DNA of 64,000 nucleotides, from the NCBI RefSeq assembly GCF_041276405.1, contig NZ_JBGGGT010000001.1, positions 913,501-977,500 of the forward strand, written 5' to 3'. The position numbers and the translations under genes were made by a program. Source of the stretch: Microvirga sp. TS319. GTDB lineage: Bacteria; Pseudomonadota; Alphaproteobacteria; Rhizobiales; Beijerinckiaceae. This document shows positions 7,297 to 14,775 of this stretch, piece after piece. The notes under the pieces are model-generated. The model was not told the DNA's origin and did no database searches. It was given only the letters and a program-made list of their open reading frames with translations. The stretch's first letter is position 1, and each line of letters opens with the position of its first letter.

Positions 7297-7497
7297 ATGA
7301 GCACCGAACCCATGTATCCTTATTCACTAGAGGTCTTTCCCTGCGAGAAGCCAACGGGGCACTTTCAGTGGAGCATCCGCGAGCGTGGCAGGCTGATCCA
7401 ACGATCTGACCGGCCGCATCCATCCGAGAGCAAAGCCCGAGAGAAAGGGCAGGCCGAGCTTGAGCGCCTTTTCTTCGGCGGTCGAGACAGGCGGTAG
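7297..7497 (+). CDS. Small conserved hypothetical protein (66 aa)
   Basis: The sequence MSTEPMYPYSLEVFPCEKPT, then GHFQWSIRERGRLIQRSDRP and KAREKGQAELERLF, has a clear strand-strand-helix rhythm. It matches, from memory, a family of tiny proteins common in Methylobacteriaceae (YPYxLEVFPxEKPxGHFxW). No strong ribosome binding site is visible. One cysteine, no signal peptide. The layout resembles the DUF2188-type proteins upstream, so it may belong to the same functional set. Function unknown. Confidence 0.6.
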   Translation: MSTEPMYPYSLEVFPCEKPTGHFQWSIRERGRLIQRSDRPHPSESKAREKGQAELERLFFGGRDRR

Positions 7498-7830
7498 GGT
7501 CTACCCGACCGGCACCCTGCCACGTGCTAAGCCGAAGCCTCATCCTATTCTGCCGGATGCTCCTGGACCGGTTCAGCTTTCAAAGCGCGGTTAAGACGAT
7601 GACATCATATCGGTTGGGACAAGCAGCCCTAGGCGTTCCGCTCAGCCCGGCCGATTGCGAGCCGCGGCAGTTCGAAAGGTCAAGAGTGTGAACGACTTGG
7701 ATTGAGCCTGAGCGCTCGCGGCTCACGAACGGGGGTCCGGGGCTGATGCTGTGGATGGCTCCCACCCTGCGGTGAGGGGCACCGTTGCAGTAACTTGACA
7801 GGGGCATGGCGGACTCTTCGAACGGGTCAT
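7498..7830. other. No recognisable gene; probable degraded DNA beside an IS remnant
   Basis: No frame with family motifs or a good start on either strand. It lies directly downstream of the IS6-type transposase remnant and may contain its decayed end, but no inverted repeat was found by eye. Confidence 0.35.
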
Positions 7831-8639
7831 TCAGGCTGCAAGGCCGAAGGACCGAGTGACGAGACGGACTTCGCCTGTCGCCTGACGTCTCCGCTGGATG
7901 CAATGACCGCGGCGGATCACACGCTTGAGAGCGCCGTGATCCGAATCAATGATGTTGTTCAAGCATTTCGAGGTGCGGTGTTCGACATCCTGCGGCAGCA
8001 ATTCCTCGCTCTGCAACCGCTGAATTGCCTTTAGATGCGAAGCCAATTTGTCGATTGTGATGGAGGAGGGAGCATAGTTGCCCGCCGCTGTCAGAGTTTT
8101 ACGTAAGAAGCGATAAGCGGCTCCAGTATCACGCTGGCCAGACAGAATGGAGTCGATCAGTCGGCCCTGTTTATCAACCGCTCGAAACAAGTACAGCCAG
8201 CGTCCGCCTGCTCGCACATAGGTCTCATCCACCCGCCATGAGCCTGAACGCTGTCCCTGGTAGGGTCGCGCTCGCTTCTCAATCTCTGGGGCATAGTGTT
8301 GGACCCAACGAAAGATCGTGCTCGGATCGACGCTGACACTGCGCTCGGGCATTATTTCAATCAGATCGCGATAGCTGACCCCGTACTTGCAATCTTAGCG
8401 CATCGTGCGGACCCAGCGGGCCGCGCGAGCGAAAAGTGGGAGCCGGTTTTCGCGAGAACGATGCGCTCTTTCCAATAAGGGAGCATCGGATCGATCCCAA
8501 AAGTGGAATCTACTTCCCGAGTCCGATGCTCTAGCGCACGCACTTCACGCAGGCTCAGATTGTAGGCCAGATACCACCGGGCACAGAGCAGGATGACGCA
8601 GCGATCAAAATGCCTGCCCTTGAACACGCTACCCTCCAT
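7831..8639 (-). pseudogene. IS6-family transposase remnant(s) interrupted by repeat copy C
   Basis: The upstream fragment (8535-8639) reads MEGSVFKGRHFDRCVILLCA then RWYLAYNLSLRE. The downstream fragment (7831-8394) reads CKYGVSYRDLIEIMPERSVS, FRWVQHYAPEIEKRARP, SWRVDETYVRAGGRW and LYLFRAVDKQGRLIDS, up to KCLNNIIDSDHGALKRVIR. It then jumps to RRGHC and ends GEVRLVTRSFGLAA. The first DDE Asp (VDETY) and the last Glu/Asp region are visible. About 20 residues between the ALKRVIR and RRGHC motifs are missing through an in-frame deletion. The two fragments overlap in the family alignment (RWYLAYNLSL against WYCKYGVSYRDL), so they may come from two different IS6 elements. Not functional. Confidence 0.75.
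8395..8534. repeat. CTAG-type dispersed repeat, copy C (inverted)
   Basis: Reverse orientation relative to copies A, E and F. It begins TAGCGCATCGTGCGGACCCA, continues with GCGGGCCGCGCGAGCGAAAA, GAACGATGCGC and GAGCATCGGATCGATCCC, then AAAAGTGGAATCTACTT, and ends TCCGATGCTCTAG. It lies inside IS6-family transposase sequence. Confidence 0.88.
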
Positions 8640-9164
8640 CCATGAGCCCGGGGAGGATTTCCCGAAACGCTGAAACAAATTGTTGCAACAGATCCTCGCT
8701 TCCCTGCCGGACAAGGAAGGGGTATCCTATTCACAAAAGGCAAAGTCCTGCGAACGTCTTGCGTTGGACGAGGGCTCCCGACGAGCCCTTTCGACCGGCC
8801 CCTTTTTTGACGTCGCTCCTGCACCGCGTGATTGCGTAACCGAATAGTGTAATTGGTTCGACGGCGGTGATCCACGCCCTGTGGCGTATGTTGCCGTTCC
8901 GAAGGAACCTCAAATGTAAGGAGATAGACAGGAACGGTAAATCTGACGCTGAGCTCCCGCTTACCTGCGTTCTTTCCGATGTCGGGCAAAGCGGCAAGCA
9001 GGAAAGTCGGGACCTTCAAGACAAACGATGCTGAAAGCCCAGACATGAGAGTGATCCCGTGGATCAGCGCTTCCTACCCGCAGGTCGGCCAGCCGAAACT
9101 GCGATTGCAAAGGACCCATCTCGTCGGTCGAGTAGCTCTAAATCAGAGTTTTGGAGGATAGCCG
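8640..9164. other. Intergenic region upstream of paoABC
   Basis: No gene recognised on either strand. The last 30 bases carry GGAGGATAGCCG, the ribosome binding site of paoA, so the promoter of the oxidoreductase operon must lie here. No -10/-35 pair was convincing. Confidence 0.4.
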
Positions 9165-9794
9165 ATGCAAGACTCGGACAGTCGTTCAAATGAGATGGAC
9201 CGACGCGCCGTCCTTGCCAGCTTCGCAACCGGAGTTGGCGGCACCGTAGCCCCTGAGCCTGGAGAAGCCTCGGCTGACGCTGTAGTCGCCCAAGCTTCTG
9301 CGGCAGGGGAGGGGAGCCACGCTCTTGCGATACATGTGCGCGTGAATGGACGATCCCACTCCCTCCCCATCGACCCACGCACCTCGCTGCTAGATTTCCT
9401 TCGTGAGCATCTTGCATATACCGGCGCGAAGAAGGGGTGTGATCATGGACAATGTGGGGCCTGCACCGTTCACCTCGACGGGCGCCGCATCGTATCGTGC
9501 CTGACGCCTGCTGTCCAAGCTGACGGTCGGGAGGTCACGACAATTGAGGGGCTGGCCTCAAGTGACGGCGGTCTCCACCCAATGCAGCAAGCCTTCATCG
9601 ATCATGATGCATTACAATGCGGTTACTGTACACCAGGCCAGATCATGGCTGCGGTTGCCTGTGTGCTCGAAGGGAACGCTCAGACGCCGGAACAGATCCG
9701 CGAATACATGAGCGGCAATATCTGCCGTTGCGGCGCATATGTGGGTATCGTCGCGGCTATCGAGGATGCTGCGCCGAAGATGAAGAGGACATAG
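9165..9794 (+). CDS. paoA: Aldehyde oxidoreductase, 2Fe-2S subunit (PaoA/YagT-like)
   Basis: This is the small iron-sulphur subunit of a molybdenum-dependent aldehyde oxidoreductase of the xanthine oxidase family, which passes electrons from the molybdenum centre to FAD. An N-terminal MDRRAVLASF twin-arginine motif near residue 10 and an Ala-rich stretch suggest Tat export of the folded complex, as in E. coli PaoABC. The plant-type [2Fe-2S] site is GCDHGQCGACTVHLDG (about residues 89-104). The second cluster is provided by CGYCTPGQ and NICRCGAY in the C-terminal half. Length (209) is normal. The gene starts an operon with paoB (2-base gap) and paoC. Confidence 0.93.
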   Translation: MQDSDSRSNEMDRRAVLASFATGVGGTVAPEPGEASADAVVAQASAAGEGSHALAIHVRVNGRSHSLPIDPRTSLLDFLREHLAYTGAKKGCDHGQCGACTVHLDGRRIVSCLTPAVQADGREVTTIEGLASSDGGLHPMQQAFIDHDALQCGYCTPGQIMAAVACVLEGNAQTPEQIREYMSGNICRCGAYVGIVAAIEDAAPKMKRT

Positions 9795-9796
9795 CC

Positions 9797-10789
9797 ATGC
9801 ACCCCTTCATCTATATCAGAACAACGGCAGCGGCCGAGGCGGTGAGTAGCGTGATAGCCGGCGGACCTGGCGCGCAATTTCTAGCCGGTGGAACCACAAT
9901 CTACGATCTTATGAAACTCAATATTGAGAGGCCTACACACCTCGTCGATGTGACGCACCTTGAGGACCTGAACGGCATCGATGCCGATGGAGCTGAGTTG
10001 GTCCTCGGCGCTCTCGCGCGAATGAGCGAGGTGGCTGCCCATCCGCAGATCGTGGCTGAGTATCCAGCGATCTCCGAGTCGCTCTGGCGAGCAGCTTCTC
10101 AGCAGCTCCGCAATATGGCGACACTCGGCGGCAACCTCCTGCAGCGCACGCGCTGTGCCTACTTTCGCGGCGGCGAGCCGTTCCCCTGCAACAAACGCAA
10201 GCCTGGTAGCGGTTGCGCGGCTCAACAAGGAATTGACCGCGGCCATGCGCTGCTCGGGGGCAGCGACGCCTGCATTGCTGTTTATCCGGGGGATTTGGGG
10301 ATCGCTCTCGTTGCCTTTGACGCCAAGATCGATGTACTCGGGCCGGACGGCCAACGCACAATCCCGGTAGAAGAGCTCCACCGCGAGCCGGGAAACTCGC
10401 CCGACATTGAGACCACTCTCGGGCCCGGCGAGCTGATCTTGCGTATTCGGGTACCCAAGACCGCGGCTGGCCGCGCCTCCACCTATCACAAAATCCGCGA
10501 CCGGGAATCTTACGCCTTTGCGCTCGCATCGGCAGCTGTCGCACTGGAAATGGAGGGTGACACGGTGCGTGCTGCACGCATTGCAACAGGGGGGCTCGCT
10601 ACACGGCCCTGGCGTGCTCGTGCCGCCGAGCTGGCACTTCACGGAAAGGTGCTCACACCGCAGACCGCCCGCGAAGCTGGCGAGGCCGCCCTGCAGGGTG
10701 CAAAACCTGGGCACGAGAACGCGTTCCGCATTGAGCTCGGGGTGCGCACTGTTGCTGACGCCCTGATGATCGCCAAGCAAAGAGCATGA
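9797..10789 (+). CDS. paoB: Aldehyde oxidoreductase, FAD-binding subunit (PaoB/YagS-like)
   Basis: This FAD-binding medium subunit relays electrons from the FeS centres to the external acceptor. The N terminus has FLAGGTTIYDLMKL, the FAD-binding loop of the xanthine dehydrogenase medium-chain family, and later NMATLGGNLLQRTRC. A cysteine-rich segment (RTRCAYFRGGEPFPCNKR, then PGSGCAA and SDACIAVYP) matches the extra [4Fe-4S] cluster described for PaoB. The ATG at 9797 lies two bases after the paoA stop; a longer in-frame reading overlaps paoA and is rejected. 330 residues, normal length. Confidence 0.92.
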   Translation: MHPFIYIRTTAAAEAVSSVIAGGPGAQFLAGGTTIYDLMKLNIERPTHLVDVTHLEDLNGIDADGAELVLGALARMSEVAAHPQIVAEYPAISESLWRAASQQLRNMATLGGNLLQRTRCAYFRGGEPFPCNKRKPGSGCAAQQGIDRGHALLGGSDACIAVYPGDLGIALVAFDAKIDVLGPDGQRTIPVEELHREPGNSPDIETTLGPGELILRIRVPKTAAGRASTYHKIRDRESYAFALASAAVALEMEGDTVRAARIATGGLATRPWRARAAELALHGKVLTPQTAREAGEAALQGAKPGHENAFRIELGVRTVADALMIAKQRA

Positions 10790-10792
10790 GCC

Positions 10793-12991
10793 GTGAACAA
10801 CCTGTCCTTCCCTGACACTCCGCGCGTTGATGCCTGTGACAAGGTCCGCGGCAGACCGCTCTTTGGGTCCGACGACGTTCGTCCCGGACTACTGCACGCT
10901 GCCTTGGCCGTCTCAACCATTCCCAAGGGCCACATTGTCGCTCTGGATTCAAAGGCGGCGAGCGGCGTACCAGGCGTCCGGCTGGTGCTCACTCACGAGA
11001 CCATGGGCGCCGTAACGTCGAGCGGCTTCATCATGGGCGGCGGCTACGGCTTCCAGAGCTTCCAACCCATGTTGTCGCCGGCCATAGCCTACCGCGGCCA
11101 GCCGATCGCGCTCGTCGCAGCCGATACGCTCGAAGCGGCGGTGGAGGCGGCGCACCTCGTCACAGCCGAGTACATCGAGGAGCCCTTTAGTGTCACGCTC
11201 GACGCAAAGGGCACGGAGATCGTCCACCAGGCGGATACGCCGCTGAGGAATTTCATCCCCGAGATCATCGCGGGCGACGCTAAGAAAGCTTACGCTGAAG
11301 CGTCGATCAGGATCGAGGCTACCTATAACTGCCCACCGCAGCACCAGAACCCGATTGAGCTGATCGCCACGGTCGCCGAATGGAGCGGCGACAAGCTCAC
11401 CATCCACGAAGGAACCCAGAACGCCGAAGCCATACGCCACGGTGTTGCGTTGGGACTAGGGATCAGTCCGGAGAATGTTGCGGTGATTTCCCCCTTTGCC
11501 GGAGGAGGGTTTGGCCAGAAGAACTCCTTGCAGATGCAGACCATCCTCGTGGCTGTTGCGTCTCGGCAAACGGGACGGCCGGTGAAACTTGTCGTTCCAC
11601 GCGCTGGCGCCTTCCACGACGCGAGCTTTCGCCCGGCGAGTCGGCACCATATCCGACTCGGGGCCGACAAGTCCGGTAAGATGATCGCAGCTATTCACGA
11701 GGTTGACGCTCAGACGTCGCGCCATGATCTATTCCCCGGGGAATACACCGCAACCAGCGCGCGCCTTCATGGGTTCTCGAACTTTACCGGCGTGGAAAGG
11801 CTTATCCGCACCGACGTCCAGACGCCTGGCTACATGCGCGCGCCCTTTGAGCATCCAGCCTGCTTCGCCATGGAATCCTGCGTGGATGAGCTGGCCTATG
11901 CATTGGGCCGGGATCCGGTGGAGTTGAGACTGGCCAATGACACGACTCTTGACACGGCCACCGGGCTGCCCTTCTCATCACGCCACGTCGCCGAGTGTCT
12001 GCGCCGAGGCGCAGAGCGCTTCGGGTGGACGAACCGCTCCATGGCGCCCCGTTCCATGCTTTCTTCGGACGGTACTGAAGTCGGCTGGGGAGTGGCGATT
12101 GGAGCTTATCCTGGCCTCATCGCGCCAGCTATCGCACATCTGAAGGTAACCGACGAAGGCGAGGTCGTCATCAGCGTGGGCGGCCATGAAATGGGACAGG
12201 GTATCCGTACCGCGCTGGCTAACACCATAAGCCGTAAGCTCAGTGTACCTGCCACAAGTGTGAGGGCCGTGATTGGGGACACCCGTGCGGCTCCGCAGCA
12301 CCTTACGGCCGGCTCCTGGGGCACAGCCTCCGCTATCCCAGTCGCCGAGGACGCAGGCGATGCAATGCTGGCAGCTCTTGTAGAGGTGACGCATGGTCCC
12401 CTAGCCGGTCGCACGCCCGCGGAAATCCTGAAAGCGGCAGGCCGCAATTCTCTAGAGGTGGAGGTCCAGAGAAAAGCCCCTGGCCAGCCGGATGCCATCT
12501 TCGGACGGCTCCGCGCGGGGCTGCCCTCCATAGGAGGCCCGGTCTTCGGGAGCTACGTCACCTTCAGCTATATCGCTCATTTCGTGGAGGTGCGGATTGA
12601 GCCTAACACACGACGCATCAGGGTGTCGCGCGTGGTGAGCGTAGTCGATTGCGGTCGGGTCATGAGCCCACGCACAGCTACCAGTCAAGTTCGTGGAGGT
12701 GTTGTGTGGGGAATAGGTGCCGCCCTGCGTGAGACGAGCGAGGTCGATCCGCGGTATGGTGGCTTCCTCAATGCCGACCTCGCAGAGTATTTGGTGCCGG
12801 TGAACGCTGATATTGGCTCGATCGAGGTGGAGTTTATCGACGAGCCTGACACCACATTCAACAGCGCCGGCACCAAGGGCCTCGGTGAGGTTTCCATGGT
12901 TGGAGTCGCGGCAGCGATCGCCAATGCGGTGTTCCACGCCACAGGGCGACGCCTCCGTGACCTGCCGATCCGCATCGAACATCTGCTGTGA
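10793..12991 (+). CDS. paoC: Aldehyde oxidoreductase, molybdopterin-binding subunit (PaoC/YagR-like)
   Basis: This catalytic subunit oxidises a broad range of aldehydes to carboxylic acids at a molybdopterin cytosine dinucleotide-bound molybdenum. The start is a GTG three bases after the paoB stop. Visible family landmarks are FAGGGFGQK (molybdopterin contact), RAPFEHPACFAMESCVDELA, GHEMGQGIRTALANTI and, near the C terminus, GTKGLGEVSMVGVA with the conserved active-site glutamate. Length 732 is close to the E. coli protein. No paoD-like cofactor-insertion chaperone follows; it must be supplied elsewhere. Substrate not determinable from sequence. Confidence 0.93.
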   Translation: MNNLSFPDTPRVDACDKVRGRPLFGSDDVRPGLLHAALAVSTIPKGHIVALDSKAASGVPGVRLVLTHETMGAVTSSGFIMGGGYGFQSFQPMLSPAIAYRGQPIALVAADTLEAAVEAAHLVTAEYIEEPFSVTLDAKGTEIVHQADTPLRNFIPEIIAGDAKKAYAEASIRIEATYNCPPQHQNPIELIATVAEWSGDKLTIHEGTQNAEAIRHGVALGLGISPENVAVISPFAGGGFGQKNSLQMQTILVAVASRQTGRPVKLVVPRAGAFHDASFRPASRHHIRLGADKSGKMIAAIHEVDAQTSRHDLFPGEYTATSARLHGFSNFTGVERLIRTDVQTPGYMRAPFEHPACFAMESCVDELAYALGRDPVELRLANDTTLDTATGLPFSSRHVAECLRRGAERFGWTNRSMAPRSMLSSDGTEVGWGVAIGAYPGLIAPAIAHLKVTDEGEVVISVGGHEMGQGIRTALANTISRKLSVPATSVRAVIGDTRAAPQHLTAGSWGTASAIPVAEDAGDAMLAALVEVTHGPLAGRTPAEILKAAGRNSLEVEVQRKAPGQPDAIFGRLRAGLPSIGGPVFGSYVTFSYIAHFVEVRIEPNTRRIRVSRVVSVVDCGRVMSPRTATSQVRGGVVWGIGAALRETSEVDPRYGGFLNADLAEYLVPVNADIGSIEVEFIDEPDTTFNSAGTKGLGEVSMVGVAAAIANAVFHATGRRLRDLPIRIEHLL

Positions 12992-13152
12992 CAAGCGCTG
13001 CGTGGGAGAAAGCCGGTGTCCATCTGACGAGAAAGCAGCGCATGGCGCCCAAGCGCATCATCACCGACACGCTGCCCTCGTACGCCGCCAGGAGGCATGC
13101 CAAGCCGAAAGTGGAGACCTGTCCCACAAGGGTCTGAACAACAGGGCTGAGA

Positions 13153-13186
13153 ATTCGCAACTCCCGCCACGGAAGCGGGAGCGAAT
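13153..13186 (+). terminator. Stem-loop downstream of paoC without a clear T-tail
   Basis: ATTCG-(CAA)-CTCCCGC-CACGGAA-GCGGGAG-CGAAT forms a 7-bp GC stem extended by an outer 5-bp stem. No T-run follows, so this is a possible Rho-assisted or 3'-protecting structure rather than a classical terminator. It lies 162 bases after the paoC stop. Confidence 0.4.
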
Positions 13187-13289
13187 GATGCAGGGGGTTC
13201 GATCCGCAGGAGACCTGCAGCGGTTCACCTCGGTCTTTTCAGCCGTCGGAAGCCGGTTCGTTCCGTCTCATTCCCGCCGCTCTGCCCTC

Positions 13290-13404
13290 GCGCATCATGC
13301 GAAAAAGTGGGTATCGGCTTTTCGCAGGAACGATGCGCTGTTCTATAGTGAGGGCATTGCATTGAGCCCAAAAGTGGAATCCACTTCCCGCGTCCGATGC
13401 TCTG
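13290..13404. repeat. CTAG-type dispersed repeat, copy D (inverted, diverged)
   Basis: It reads GCGCATCATGCGAAAAAGTG, then GGTATCGGCTTTTCGCAGGA, ACGATGCGC, TGAGCCCAAAAGTGGAATCC and ACTTCCCGCGTCCGATGCTCT. Same orientation as copy C, but the CTAG ends are not preserved and the GGGCCGCGCGAG segment is missing. Confidence 0.8.
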
Positions 13405-13537
13405 GGCACCCACCTTCACCGCCGTCAGGCTATGGCGGCTTGGAAAGCCGCGGCGGGCGTGCTCGCCTGAAATCAGCAAAGCAGGGTTCGTTGCGGACGC
13501 CTCAGGCTACAGTGACATCACCTCCTGGGCGGCTTCT

Positions 13538-13690
13538 TGATGGTGGCGCCACGGCCGCTCTTCGCGGTTCATGCGGGAACCACGTGGCTGTGGGGTCTCG
13601 CGCTCTTGGAGGACCAGCAGTTGGGCGGATTGATCATGTGGGTGCCCGGCTCCGACGACTTGGAGAAGGTGCGCCCCTCGACTCATAAGC
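13538..13690 (+). pseudogene. C-terminal relic of a CtaG (caa3-type) cytochrome oxidase assembly protein
   Basis: The frame encodes APRPLFAVHAGTTWLWGLAL, followed by LEDQQLGGLIMWVPG. The motif P/LEDQQLGGLIMWVPG is the hallmark of the caa3-type CtaG/DUF1404-like membrane proteins. The rest of the protein (several membrane helices on the N-terminal side and one or two after the motif) is missing, and the frame degenerates after VPG. A DUF2243 gene, which in my recollection is a usual neighbour of ctaG, lies immediately downstream on the other strand. A relic of a once larger DUF2243-ctaG locus. Confidence 0.65.
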
Positions 13691-13730
13691 TCTGCAAAGC
13701 TGTGCGGCCTGTGATGCGGTCCTCACGGCT

Positions 13731-14507
13731 TCATATACGAAGATAGTCGAAGCAACCGGCGGGCAAACCGGATCCGCTCACGAGGATTGCGCCCTGCCGG
13801 AATAGCTTCAGCCGGGACTGCTCGTCCGCGATGCGGATCACCACAAGCTCTCCGGAAGCATCAGCCCAGACCAGCCGTCCATTTACGGACCCAACCGCAC
13901 GAATGATCCGCTCCGGCGCTGTCCCAGGCGCAAACAACACCGTCGTGAACTCGCTGCCCTGCGGCAGCCGGAGGGCCTGAACTCCCGCACCGATGACGAA
14001 TAGCGCCACAAGCGACCAGCCTACATACGGAGAGCGGGTGATCCGCATCCCATCATCGTCGCCGCTCCGCCGCATCAGCCAGCCGACAGCCAATGGCAGG
14101 ATGCCAAAGACTCCGAACCAGAGAAGATCCCACAAGAGCGGATTGCCGCTGTCCATGCGGATGCGGTGGATTCCGAGTACCCAGTGCGAGACGATACCGT
14201 CAACGGTATGCCAGCTACCGAACCCGATCAGGATGTTCGCCAGCAGCAGACGGCCCAAGGGGCGGTCCGGCTCGGTCCTCGAGGTCCATAGCATCCACAA
14301 GCCACCGAGGGCGATGACGTACATCAAGGCATGAAAGTAGCCGTCCGCGGCCACTTGGAATCGAATATCCTGGCCATTGATAGCGCTCAGGAGGTGGTGC
14401 CACTGGAGGATCTGGTGGAGCAGGATGCCGTCGAAGAAGCCGCCGAGCGCAAAGCCCAGAAGGTAACCTGACCATCGATAGCGGCCACTTGCCTCAACGC
14501 GTGCCAT
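13731..14507 (-). CDS. DUF2243 family integral membrane protein
   Basis: This is a 258-residue membrane protein. The N terminus has SGYLLGFALGGFFDGILLHQ then ILQWHHLLS, the DUF2243 signature with paired His residues in or near the first helix. Three more membrane segments follow (MYVIALGGLWMLW, LLLANILIGFGSWHTVDGIV with GSWHTVDG, and WDLLWFGVFGILPLAVGWLM). A fifth segment is VGWSLVALFVIGAGVQAL. The C-terminal 80 residues are soluble and probably periplasmic. The His-rich intramembrane motifs suggest metal or haem binding, and genomic links to CtaG suggest a role in terminal oxidase assembly; both are inference. Its ctaG neighbour is only a relic here. Confidence 0.85.
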   Translation of the reverse strand: MARVEASGRYRWSGYLLGFALGGFFDGILLHQILQWHHLLSAINGQDIRFQVAADGYFHALMYVIALGGLWMLWTSRTEPDRPLGRLLLANILIGFGSWHTVDGIVSHWVLGIHRIRMDSGNPLLWDLLWFGVFGILPLAVGWLMRRSGDDDGMRITRSPYVGWSLVALFVIGAGVQALRLPQGSEFTTVLFAPGTAPERIIRAVGSVNGRLVWADASGELVVIRIADEQSRLKLFRQGAILVSGSGLPAGCFDYLRI

Positions 14508-14775
14508 CGTTTCCTCTTGGCTGAAGAGCCGCTCTCCTGGGCAGGTGCCGCCGGAATGCCCTTGTCCCTAGGGGCAGCCTGATGAGGTCTAAACTAAGCG
14601 CCAGGCCCGAAGTTTCAGATCGGGCGACCACAGCCGTTATGCAATGAAGTCTCATGGGCAACCTTCCGCAAGGTTGCACAGCTAATCTGGAATGTCTCCT
14701 GATGGCACTCCTGAGGCGCAAGAGCATGCGTAGCCCGCTGTAAATGCGTTATTCACGAAATCTCACGCATCCACT

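Noticed and set aside
12813..13688. Long plus-strand open frame of 291 codons after paoC
   Set aside because: It overlaps the end of paoC, runs through repeat copy D, has no ribosome binding site and no family motif; only its last part (in another frame) carries a CtaG motif.
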